Numbered from the stretch's first letter, positions 1 through 7,685 are shown. The stretch: DNA of 13,349 nucleotides from Hondaea fermentalgiana (GCA_014084085.1 NPFB01000144.1:1-13349), one strand, 5' to 3'. Translations and numbers: made by a program. The notes: generated by a model not told the origin, from the letters alone.

Positions 1-83
1 CGCTCCCCGCCATCGGAACCGCGCCGCGCGCGCTTGGCGCGGCCGGCCTCCGCGGCCTCCGCCCCGGGCATCGGCCGGTCGAT

Positions 84-117
84 CTGTCTGCCTGCCTGCC
101 TGCCTGTCTGTCTGTCT
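84..117. repeat. (CTGT/CTGC)n tetranucleotide microsatellite
   Basis: About eight consecutive CTGY units run through this interval: CTGT, then four CTGC, then CTGT again. The same motif family occurs on the opposite strand (CAGA units) at 5746-5775 and 13123-13159. Confidence 0.9.
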
Positions 118-170
118 CCTCCGCGCGCGGGGCCTCCGCCAGGCGAGCGAGCGAGCAGCCGCAGGCCCTC

Positions 171-218
171 CGTTCGATCGATCGTTGCTTCGTTCGATCG
201 ATCGATCGATCGTTCGTT
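171..218. repeat. (ATCG)n self-complementary tetranucleotide repeat
   Basis: CGTTCGATCGATCG occurs at 171-184 and again from 191, where it extends into five GATC-phase units up to about 211, followed by CGTTCGTT. The ATCG unit is palindromic, so each tract can fold back on itself as a hairpin or cruciform. Confidence 0.85.
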
Positions 219-270
219 GGTTCTGCTGCGGCGGCGGGCAGGCCCAGCGAGGCGAGCAAGGAAAGAATGA

Positions 271-360
271 AAGCAAGCAAGCAAACAAGCAAGCAAGGAA
301 AGCAAGAAAGAAAGGATGCAAGCAAGCAAGCAAGCAAGCAAGAAGAAAGCAAGCAAGCAG
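271..360. repeat. (AAGC)n tetranucleotide microsatellite, imperfect
   Basis: Two purine-rich blocks of AAGC units (271-298 and 317-342) are separated by AAAG/GAAA variants, with a further short block at 347-358. The strand is almost free of T here. It is a simple-sequence array and not coding. Confidence 0.9.
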
Positions 361-661
361 AGAGAGGGGCGCCGGCGATTGGCTGCCAGCAGCGGTGACA
401 GAACGGACGAAGAAGGAACGGAACGCGGCGAAATGGGGGCCCCCGGGCACGGGCTGGTTGGGGGCCTGCCGCCAACACCTTGGCAAAGTCCGGCGACGCA
501 GGCAGGACTGCGTCGGGCCCGTCCGTGGCTGCAGCTGCAGCCGCCAGGAAAGATCGCCGCGGCTCCGAGATCGCGGCACGGATTGAAGTTGTTGCTGTGC
601 CCGCAGACTACGTGAAAGAAAGCCCCCAACTTCGCCAAGGCGCGCAGTAAGTAGCCTTGCT

Positions 662-667
662 CACGTG
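662..667. promoter_or_regulatory. CACGTG E-box/G-box palindrome near the start of the aldolase fusion gene
   Basis: A perfect CACGTG lies 21 bases before the ATG at 689. In other eukaryotes this hexamer binds bHLH or bZIP factors. Identical hexamers occur at 5626-5631 and 6290-6295, both in the divergent NCX/cyclophilin intergenic region. A function here is inferred from the motif and position only, and three copies in 13 kb is about the chance expectation. Confidence 0.25.
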
Positions 668-688
668 CTCGCGCGCTCTCGATTCGTC

Positions 689-1936
689 ATGGCACACTCG
701 CCAAAAGACGATAAAGACGACCTCGGTCGAGGAGAGCACCACCGGGATGAGGGAAGCGTCAAGAATGTATCATCTCCATCGACTCAAGATTCAAGAATAA
801 GAACAACAACACCGGCGCCTTCGGGGAGTGAGAGCAAAAATGACACTGCTGAAGACGGGTACAATCATCAGGATCAGAACAGTCATTCGGGACGCAAGCG
901 CACGCGAAAGCCCACAGGTCGACCTCGAGACGAGGAGACAAGGAGAGAATTTATCATCTCCGCAAGTAGCGACAAGAACATGAAGAGTGAGCGCGCACGA
1001 TGCAGACATTGCGACTGGGAAAAGGCCTACAATCTTCCTCGATTGCGCATGCATCTTGTGTCGTGCTCTGCTTTTCTGCAAGACGCTGGCGCGTCTCGAG
1101 TTGCAGATCTTTGCGCGCGCTGGCAACTCACAAATTCAGCGAATGCTTTGGACGTCTCTCAGCTGTCTCCTCCTCCGCCCATACCTCCTCCTCCCCGCAA
1201 AAAGGTAAGGTTGCAGCCCGACGATGGCGCAAGCGCTGCACCGGGCCCTGTGGTAAAGGCCACTCTGAACGCCCTCCGAAAAGCGCGGGTCGTCACGGTC
1301 ATTCGCGCAGTTGACAGTGACGCAGCGTTGGAACGTGCGTGTGATCTTGTGAAGAATTGTGGCTGTCGCGCCATTGAAATCACCCGGGACTCGCACGCCT
1401 GGCTCGACGTGCTGCGCGGCATTGTGGAAAAGGTGGGCGATCAGGCGGTGGTCGGTGTTGGCACCATTTTAAGTGCCGAGGATGTGCACGCTGCTGCAGC
1501 AAATGGAGCCAAGTTTGCGCTCAGCCCCGTCAATCCGCCAGGGTTTGTCAGCGCTTGTCTTGATGCAAATGTACTGGCTGTGCCAGGATGCTTCACCCCT
1601 CAAGAGGTATTCAACGCGATCGCCGACGGCGCATCCTTGATCAAAATCTTTCCTGCGCAGAATTTCGGAGTTACCTCGCTGCGCGCCCTGCGTTCCATAT
1701 CTCATTTTCGCGCAGTATGCTTCCTCGCCACTGGCGGAATTGATGAGGCAGGTGCACACGAGTGGTTTGATGCTGGGTGCGCTGTGGTGGGTATGGGTGC
1801 TCTCATTTGCGGTCGTGATCTTGGCACACAAGATCCTAGGCGCGCGGCAGAGTTACGCCAGGCCTATCTCGCGGACGGCGGTGGGCGTAGTATCGCGCAA
1901 GGCATTCTTGAGAGGCTCAAGCTGACAGACGCGTAG
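689..1936 (+). CDS. BED-like zinc finger fused to KDPG/KHG aldolase (2-keto-3-deoxygluconate-6-phosphate aldolase family)
   Basis: One exon encodes 415 aa. The start at 689 is the first ATG of the frame, with G at -3 and G at +4; the frame extends upstream only through non-ATG codons. Residues 1-65 are charged and low-complexity. An AT-hook-like TGRPR lies near residues 76-80. Residues 105-126 carry C-x2-C-x13-H-x3-C within an RCRHCDWEKAYN..RLRMHL context, as in BED-type DNA-binding fingers. A proline run and a basic RKKVR patch (about 160-175), possibly a nuclear signal, link to the C-terminal class I aldolase TIM barrel (about 190-380). That domain retains the expected Glu (IEIT, E230), the Schiff-base Lys (IKIFPAQ, K319) and the phosphate-binding ATGGI loop (346-350). 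Family members cleave KDPG to pyruvate and glyceraldehyde-3-phosphate (Entner-Doudoroff) or KHG to pyruvate and glyoxylate. The aldolase resembles bacterial Eda, so old transfer is possible. Whether the fusion acts as enzyme, DNA-binding sensor or both is unknown. A downstream AATAAG at 1952 could aid polyadenylation. Confidence 0.87.
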   Translation: MAHSPKDDKDDLGRGEHHRDEGSVKNVSSPSTQDSRIRTTTPAPSGSESKNDTAEDGYNHQDQNSHSGRKRTRKPTGRPRDEETRREFIISASSDKNMKSERARCRHCDWEKAYNLPRLRMHLVSCSAFLQDAGASRVADLCARWQLTNSANALDVSQLSPPPPIPPPPRKKVRLQPDDGASAAPGPVVKATLNALRKARVVTVIRAVDSDAALERACDLVKNCGCRAIEITRDSHAWLDVLRGIVEKVGDQAVVGVGTILSAEDVHAAAANGAKFALSPVNPPGFVSACLDANVLAVPGCFTPQEVFNAIADGASLIKIFPAQNFGVTSLRALRSISHFRAVCFLATGGIDEAGAHEWFDAGCAVVGMGALICGRDLGTQDPRRAAELRQAYLADGGGRSIAQGILERLKLTDA

Positions 1937-2503
1937 CCAAACAAACAGAACAATAAGTCTCTGCCAGCGTAAAGGATACAAATCTTCCTCACGATGTTCT
2001 TTACTTTTGAAAAAAAAGAAGCAAAGTAAATGAGGGTCTTTTCTCACGTAGTCAAGGACTTCAATCGGCCATGCAAAGTTAAAATTTAAGATTACATTCA
2101 TGGCTGGCCGCGCATAGGCCCTACGCACAGATTAGTTTCTTCAGTACACAAGCTAACGCAACATCGTCTGAAAAAGAAGCATGACGTACGGGTCCAGTGC
2201 ATGTGAAATGACGGAGATATCTGGAGATGGTGGTGGAAAAATGGTTGTTTTAGTGTTTTCTGGAATTCAACCCAAAGCAGCAGAGGCTCAAAAACTTTGT
2301 AATTTGTCAGCCCCACGGTCACGCTAGCGTGAATCGAGGTGCAGGTCCTTGCGAGTGATCGGCGGACGAACTGATGGGGAGTATGCACTACTTTTTTCAA
2401 TGTTTTTATAAAAACTAAAAGTAAAAGGACGAGTCAGCTGTCGTCGAATGGAAAAGAGAAACGGCACATATTCCCTGCTCGCAGCTTTCTTGACTTAAAC
2501 TCT
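1937..2503. other. Convergent 3' intergenic region between the aldolase fusion and NCX
   Basis: These 567 bases separate two genes transcribed toward each other, so they should contain both 3' UTRs and polyadenylation sites. The DNA is more AT-rich than its surroundings and has A- and T-runs (around 2009-2016 and 2392-2420). AATAAG at 1952-1957 is a candidate polyadenylation hexamer for the plus-strand gene, and the A/T-rich TATAAAA stretch near 2405 is a candidate for either strand. Open frames here lack ATG starts and resemble nothing I recognise. Confidence 0.5.
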
Positions 2504-5305
2504 TTACTTGATGGAGAAAGCAATCTTCCCGAGAGACTGCATTCCGGATAATAGCACATAGACCAACCAGAGAAGGACAAGCAAAATTGAAGAGATCCAC
2601 TTTGGTTTGGACGGGCCTCCGAGCTCTCCGTATCCAAGCCTTCGTCGTGCATACATGATCATGAAGAAAATTACGGCAACGGCGCAGAAGACGAGAACCG
2701 AAAACGCAAGATTACCTGCTGCAACGGGGTAGCCCAGCGTCTCGGGGCTCTTGATGCTCTTGTAAATGGAACCAATAACCCAGGGCAACCCGAGCCCGAG
2801 GAAGACGTTGACGGAGTTGGACCCGGTCACGTTGCCGATTGAATTGTCAGCAGTGTCGTCGTTCTCCGCTGCCGTCTTGCTGGCAAAGGTGTCGGGCAGC
2901 GAGGTGCCGAGGGCCACAAAAGTAATGGCGGTCAGAGACGTCGGGACTCCCATGAGGCAGCCGAACATCTTGGCCACGTCGCCCACGACGGCTGTGAGAA
3001 TGAGAATGAATAACAGAGACACCGAAAAAGTCAGCTTCCCGTTCCAGTACGAAGTGGGCGGTACCAGCGCGAAAAGCACTTTCCATCCAAAGGAGAGCAC
3101 ATGCAAGACGCAGTCGGTCGATGTTGGCTCGGCGCCATCTTCGCCCTGGACAGTTAAGGCATTGATGAGCTGCTCTTTCCACGTTCCCGTCCCTACCTCA
3201 ACACTCTCCAAGTGCAGACGCATGAGCGACGCGATGCGGTCGATTGTCGCCTTGTAGCCTTCATCGCTCGTGATCGTCACACTGGCGACCCGATGTTCGC
3301 CGTACTCAGCGGCGCAGTCCTCGATGTTGACAATTTCAAATTCGACCGCGAAGGTAGCGTCCCGCTCATAGGTCTTGTTGTCCATAATGGACACCTCAAT
3401 AAAGCCCTCACGAACTCCGTGCTCAAAAACGAGTGTTCCACTCGCCTCAAGATAGTCGGTTCCTGCCTTGGCAGAGGCATCCTTGGTCTTGTATTGGACC
3501 TTGACACGACCTGCGATACCTTTTTCTCTATTGACCTTGATACGCGCCACCCCTTCGGACTCTCGCACCACGACGACTTTGTCATCAAAGGTAAATGTGC
3601 CTGGAAGGTCGTCGTCAATGATTGTGACCTCGGCCGTGGAGAACGCCGAGTGGGCCATGTCGACGTTGTGGTCCGAGCCCTTGACGCTGAGGACGACCTG
3701 AAAGGTTTCATCGGGTTCGTAGACGTTGTCGTCAATGATGTTGACGCGTACCACCTTGTTGGTCTCCCCTGGCAAAAAGATGAGCTTGCCATCCGTGTGC
3801 TCGAAATCTTCGCCGCCACGCGCCGTGCCGCTGCGCGTCTCGTAGTACACGGTTGAAGTGAGCTGGAGATCTTCTTCCGTCCCCGTGCGCACCACAGGGA
3901 GCTCGATTGCGCCCGAGTTCTCGTTGACACAAAAGGCGTAGGCCGTGAACGACACTCTGGGAAGGGTCTTTTCCGGTTCCTTTGGCGCAACATCGAGCTC
4001 TTCGTTTTCCAAGATGAATGGAGACGAGGCGTGCAGCGGCACTTTTCCAGAGCCCAATCCGAGACGATCTAGCTCCGAAGGGGAGTTTTGCGCGAATCGC
4101 TTTGTGGTGTGACGCTTCAAAAAGTCGAGTCGCTTTTGGATTACCGTGCGCCCGCCGACCATTTTGCGCCTTGCATCGATCCTGTACCGCATAGGCGTTG
4201 CACGTTCCTTGAGGATATCACCCGCCACGGCCTTAGCCATGTCATCATCCGACATCCCTCGCGGCATGGCCTGCAAAAGCTCGGCGATGCGGCCCTTCTC
4301 CTTGTCTTCCATGGTGATCACGCGTGAGTTCATGTCTTGCTCGGCTGAGGGCTGAGCTCCACTAGTATGGTCGATTGAGAATTTGCGCCGATCACGTAGT
4401 CCCGTATGGTTCTCGGTGTCAAGTGCAATGATGTGACCCTCGGGACGCACTTTGGAGTTGTGACCTCTGCCCAAGAGTCCCCACCATCCTTTGCTCTCTG
4501 CGTACGAAAGCGCCACGAGCAGTGGAAAGAAGAAGAGGGTGACAAAGGCTTCCCATATCTCAACAATCTCGTCACGGAGAACGATGAACATCCAGATGTA
4601 GGCAAAGATTGAAAAAAAGCCTGTGATCATGAAAACGCCATAATTTTCGATCACCCGTTTCTCCCCATCAGGGAGAGCGGAAATGCAAACAGCTGTGATG
4701 CACAGCAAGTTGAACGCAGCGCTGCCAACAATGGTGGAGGGGCCGAGACTATCTTCCGCCACCTCATTGTCCAGCGTGCCGATGGTCTCTACAACGGAGA
4801 GGAGGATTTCGGGCGCAGAGCTTCCCAGTGCCATGAGCGTCAGGTTTGCGACGGTCTCATTCCACACGAGCACGCGGTGCTCTTCGGACTCTCCGCTTTC
4901 GTTTTGCACAATGACGACCTTTTCTTTGCTTGTGATCACCTCGATGGCTGCCATAAAATGATCCGAGATGATGGCCACGCCGATGAAGCACCACATGAGA
5001 AGAAGAAAGTAAAAGACGGCACGAACCGGTCTGGGCCACATGATTTCGCTCGCTAAGAATGGAAATACGTAGTCGCCTAGGCATTCTTCTGGATCGTAAT
5101 CTGGTTGGGTAGCGAGAATGATGCTTCCTTGGGGCATGGCGATCTTTGTCAGACCGCAAGTCAAGTTATCCACAAAGTCGCTGCATTGCAAATCACTAAA
5201 ACCCGAGCTCATCGACTCAATGTTGACGAGGGCATTGGTACGGGATGGGATATCTGCGATAATGACTGCACAGAGTCCGACCGCGAGCCAGGAAAAGGAT
5301 CTCAT
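2504..5305 (-). CDS. NCX: Na+/Ca2+ exchanger, SLC8/NCX type, with two Calx-beta domains
   Basis: Plasma-membrane-type antiporter exchanging Na+ for Ca2+. One intronless frame gives 933 aa. I chose the ATG at 5305 (A at -3) because it opens a signal peptide (residues 1-25); the upstream extension has no ATG. A short N-terminal segment with an NLT glycosylation site precedes TM1 (about 97-114). The alpha-1 repeat (about 150-208) has ALGSSAPE with the key Glu at 166. TM4-5 follow, then a large cytosolic loop (about 267-740). The loop holds Calx-beta 1 (about 452-565), with the full GTA..G.DF, PGE, IIDD..E.DE and terminal DDD pattern, and Calx-beta 2 (about 569-681). A GTGTWKEQLINALTV segment precedes the C-terminal membrane part. 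Alpha-2 (about 795-845) has ALGTSLPDTFASK with Asp 805, and GNVTGSN. Two more TM segments end the protein. Length and order match animal NCX1. Calx-beta 2 has weaker Ca2+ ligands (IMDN instead of IIDD), so regulation probably rests on domain 1. The neighbouring cyclophilin is divergent. Confidence 0.96.
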   Translation of the reverse strand: MRSFSWLAVGLCAVIIADIPSRTNALVNIESMSSGFSDLQCSDFVDNLTCGLTKIAMPQGSIILATQPDYDPEECLGDYVFPFLASEIMWPRPVRAVFYFLLLMWCFIGVAIISDHFMAAIEVITSKEKVVIVQNESGESEEHRVLVWNETVANLTLMALGSSAPEILLSVVETIGTLDNEVAEDSLGPSTIVGSAAFNLLCITAVCISALPDGEKRVIENYGVFMITGFFSIFAYIWMFIVLRDEIVEIWEAFVTLFFFPLLVALSYAESKGWWGLLGRGHNSKVRPEGHIIALDTENHTGLRDRRKFSIDHTSGAQPSAEQDMNSRVITMEDKEKGRIAELLQAMPRGMSDDDMAKAVAGDILKERATPMRYRIDARRKMVGGRTVIQKRLDFLKRHTTKRFAQNSPSELDRLGLGSGKVPLHASSPFILENEELDVAPKEPEKTLPRVSFTAYAFCVNENSGAIELPVVRTGTEEDLQLTSTVYYETRSGTARGGEDFEHTDGKLIFLPGETNKVVRVNIIDDNVYEPDETFQVVLSVKGSDHNVDMAHSAFSTAEVTIIDDDLPGTFTFDDKVVVVRESEGVARIKVNREKGIAGRVKVQYKTKDASAKAGTDYLEASGTLVFEHGVREGFIEVSIMDNKTYERDATFAVEFEIVNIEDCAAEYGEHRVASVTITSDEGYKATIDRIASLMRLHLESVEVGTGTWKEQLINALTVQGEDGAEPTSTDCVLHVLSFGWKVLFALVPPTSYWNGKLTFSVSLLFILILTAVVGDVAKMFGCLMGVPTSLTAITFVALGTSLPDTFASKTAAENDDTADNSIGNVTGSNSVNVFLGLGLPWVIGSIYKSIKSPETLGYPVAAGNLAFSVLVFCAVAVIFFMIMYARRRLGYGELGGPSKPKWISSILLVLLWLVYVLLSGMQSLGKIAFSIK

Positions 5306-5745
5306 TCTGTGCAATGCACCCGCGCACTTTATTGCGATTTCACCCGCGACCTCAATTACGAGGGCAGAGACGAAGGAGTTTGGCTTTGCAGCACGCGAAC
5401 GAGAGAGGGTACCCAAGCAGGCAGATGGAGCGAGGAAGTCTCATGCACCAAGCGTCTGGAGAAGTGAAAGACAGATTTTCTTCAAGGACCTCGTTGCGCA
5501 GGCTCGCTTGCTACGCGCTTGGGCAAAAAAACACCCCTGCTCTATGTCTTGCACCGCCCTGCCAGAGTGCAAGCCGCCTCGCGGTTATCCCCCACGCAGA
5601 TTCAGACCTTGTGCGCGCGCGAGAGCACGTGGTGCGAGGGAGCACGCAGCAGCTGCCGCCGCCGCAGCGTTTGGCTTGCTCCAGGTTTTGTTTGCTCGAC
5701 GGCTCGCTTTGCCAGAGCGCCACACGGACTTTATGTTCATGCATG

Positions 5746-5775
5746 TAGACAAACAGACAGACACAGATAGATAGA
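5746..5775. repeat. (CAGA)/(GATA) tetranucleotide microsatellite
   Basis: Imperfect CAGA units grade into two GATA units. This is the reverse complement of the CTGY family at 84-117 and the same sense as 13123-13159. Confidence 0.8.
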
Positions 5776-6133
5776 TGCCCTTGCCTGACCCAGCAACACC
5801 AAGCGGCAAAGGGGCGAACCAGCGAGAGGGGAGGGTGGCTTTTTCCCACTCAACGATCAAATTTTTCGTTCGTTGTGTCTCTCCTTATAGCCTACATACT
5901 ACATTACTAATAGCTGGCTCGCCGCGCCGTTGGAAGTAGAGGTAGACGTCGACCACGCCTGTGTTCGTGATCGTTCTCATAACAAGGCCGGGTGAGCACT
6001 GCACAAATTTCGCCATTGATCAAGCAAACCCTATCAGAACGAATCAGTCCTCTGGCGTTCTGTGAAAGGATTCGTTACGTTACGATGGCCACGGCCCGGA
6101 CCCACCTGCCCTCCCTCTGGCGTCGCGGAGAGC

Positions 6134-6169
6134 TGACCTCCCTTGCGATGCGACGGTCATGACCGGTCA
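6134..6169. promoter_or_regulatory. Cluster of TGACC/GGTCA half-sites with a perfect 10-bp palindrome
   Basis: TGACC lies at 6134-6138. GGTCATGACC, a perfect palindrome, lies at 6155-6164 and is followed immediately by GGTCA at 6165-6169. Four half-sites in 36 bases, about 280 bases before the cyclophilin ATG, look like a dimer-binding site for a transcription factor. The factor is unknown, and no function is shown by the sequence alone. Confidence 0.3.
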
Positions 6170-6280
6170 AGAAGTCCGTTGCGTTTCATTATATCCTTCA
6201 AGATCGAGAATTGCAGGACATCCGTGAAGTTGCAGCCGTATCTTCCCTTCGAGGCCGCGGCGGCAGCGGGAGTCCATTCA

Positions 6281-6301
6281 ATGGCATGGCACGTGAGCTG
6301 A
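6281..6301 (+). other. Possible upstream ORF in the cyclophilin leader
   Basis: ATG at 6281 opens a six-codon frame ending in TGA at 6299-6301. A second ATG at 6286 opens a frame running to 6510, overlapping the cyclophilin start at 6447. Both matter only if transcription starts upstream of 6281, which the sequence does not show. Confidence 0.2.
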
Positions 6302-6390
6302 GCTGGCTGCGATCCTCGCCATTTGGTGGAAAGCCCACTGGCAGACACGCTTCATCGCGAGCAGCAGCAGCGGCAGCGAGAGCAGCGCGC

Positions 6391-6416
6391 GGAGAGAGAG
6401 AGAGAGAGAGGGAGAG
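6391..6416. repeat. (GA)n microsatellite in the cyclophilin leader
   Basis: An almost uninterrupted GA dinucleotide tract ends about 31 bases before the cyclophilin ATG. A purine-only tract like this is common in 5' UTRs and core promoters. It also makes one frame read alternating Arg-Glu, which is not a protein signal. Confidence 0.85.
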
Positions 6417-6446
6417 CAAGGAGAGGAAAGAATACCCCCAGGAAGG

Positions 6447-7547
6447 ATGCTGGCCTCCGCTGGAAAGATGTGGGCCGTGGCTGCCTCGGGCCTCCGCAGC
6501 GGCGCCATGACCCGCATGGCTGCGCCGACCGCTGCCCGCGCCATGAGCAGCGCCGCCGCGGGCGAGAAGCTCCCCAAGGTCTTCTTTGACATTGAGGTCA
6601 ACGAGAAGCCCGTGGGCCGCATGGTCTTCGAGCTTCGCTCCGGTACGTTTTGGCTCTGCCTGATCTTTATGATGAGGAGAGATCGTGAACCCGTTGTTTT
6701 CTTCGAGCATAAAATCTGACTTCTAGCACTTCATCGGATGCGCCTGCGTAGATGTCGCCCCCAAGACTGCCGAGAACTTTCGCGCTCTCTGCACCGGTAC
6801 GTTGTAAAGAGATCAAAAGCGACTCAATCACATGCAGGAAGAAGAAACTCATCAGTACGCCACAACAAAACAAAACGAACGGTGATATCGTCTCCAACAC
6901 AAACAATGTCTTGATATGCAATAGGTGAGAAGGACCCCCTCCCCAATGGCACCCCGCTGCACTACAAGGGCTCCATCTTTCACCGTGTGATTCCCGACTT
7001 CATGCTCCAAGGTGGTGACTTCACCAACTTCAACGGTACCGGTGGCGCCTCGATCTACGGCAACAAGTTCAACGACGAAAACTTTGACCTGAAGGTAAGT
7101 CGGTCTCTTTACTCACTTTCTGTCTGATCAATCAATGACTCACCAGTGTCGCAATCGTTACTCATCTTTTTGACCTTTAATCACTGAAACTTTTTTGCAG
7201 CACGATGCCCCCTACAAGCTGAGCATGGCGAACGCTGGCCCGAACACGAACGGCTCGCAGTTTTTCATCACCACCGTGACGTGCCCGTGGCTCGATGGCA
7301 ACCACACCGTTTTCGGAGACGTAAGTTCACGGCCTCACTTGATAAAGCAATGGCCTCGCCTCTTTATTTAAAGAGCACGAACTGACAACCTATGTCGCTC
7401 GCTTGCATGCATGCACTTGTGTTCTCGTATTTATGTGTACAGGTCGTCGAGGGTCAGGAGCTTGTGCAGCAGATTGGTGACGAGCTCGGCTCTGGCAGCG
7501 GCGCGACCCGTGCCGAGATCAAGATTGCCGACTGTGGCGAGCTGTAG
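6447..7547 (+). CDS. Cyclophilin-type peptidyl-prolyl cis-trans isomerase, probably mitochondrial (five exons)
   Basis: Exons 6447-6642, 6752-6796, 6925-7094, 7201-7320 and 7443-7547 join to 211 aa. Introns of 109, 128, 106 and 122 nt have GT-AG ends and phases 1, 1, 0, 0. The first two donors are both GTACGT, the last two GTAAGT. Exon 2 is only 45 nt. The ATG at 6447 has A at -3. Residues 1-42 are rich in Ala, Arg, Ser and Met and lack acidic residues until E41, like a mitochondrial presequence. The isomerase domain follows (about 43-211) with all main active-site residues: R101, F106, M107, Q109, F159, W167, H172. The segment [16 protein letters not shown] carries the seven-residue insertion of divergent-loop cyclophilins, as in plants. 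Cys79 and Cys208 match the two cysteines proposed to be redox-active in that class. The protein would catalyse prolyl isomerisation during folding; the mitochondrial location is inferred from the N terminus only. Confidence 0.95.
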
Positions 7548-7666
7548 ATTTTCCAGGCTGAAAAAAGGAAAAAGAGACCGCGGCCCGGCCCAGTCCGTCT
7601 TGCTCATGATGCGGACGTGACGAGGTAGCGTGGGACTCGAGAGATCTCAACTCAATTTTACGGACA

Positions 7667-7672
7667 ATTAAA
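7667..7672 (+). promoter_or_regulatory. Candidate polyadenylation signal ATTAAA for cyclophilin
   Basis: ATTAAA begins 120 bases after the cyclophilin stop, in the first AT-rich patch downstream of the gene. Assigned by motif and spacing only. Confidence 0.3.
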
Positions 7673-7685
7673 TCGACTTCGTCTT

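Larger units (their letters stand above)
1..688. other. GC-rich, repeat-rich region upstream of the zinc-finger/aldolase gene
   Basis: No gene can be supported here. The left part is dominated by simple repeats (annotated separately). Between about 361 and 660 the DNA is GC-rich without a convincing coding pattern. The open frames across it either lack an ATG or start inside the AAGC array (ATG at 316) and read low-complexity Lys/Ala/Ser/Gln followed by unstructured sequence. The region probably holds the promoter and 5' leader of the gene starting at 689. Confidence 0.5.
5306..6446. other. Divergent intergenic region between NCX and cyclophilin
   Basis: These 1141 bases should hold the promoters and leaders of two divergently transcribed genes. 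They contain two CACGTG palindromes (5626-5631, 6290-6295), a CAGA/GATA microsatellite, a GGTCA/TGACC cluster at 6134-6169, short upstream ATGs and a GA tract just before the cyclophilin start. I see no tRNA-like B-box, and no open frame here has both an ATG and a recognisable product. Confidence 0.55.

Noticed and set aside
171..360. Possible CRISPR-like regular repeats
   Set aside because: The units are 4 bases long with no spacers, so these are microsatellites.
316..615. 99-codon plus-strand frame with an ATG
   Set aside because: It starts inside the AAGC array, reads Lys/Ala/Ser/Gln low complexity, and then shows no domain or codon pattern.
1205..1216. GTAAGG...TTGCAG in the aldolase fusion gene, looking like a tiny intron
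   Set aside because: It would be only 12 nt long, and the frame continues through it in a sensible basic linker. The known introns nearby exceed 100 nt.
3212..3856. Long plus-strand frame opposite NCX
   Set aside because: It is a shadow of the Calx-beta coding strand with no recognisable motif.
6198..6710. 170-codon minus-strand frame over the cyclophilin start
   Set aside because: It is antisense to a clear exon and its intron, with Ser/Leu runs produced by the GA repeat.
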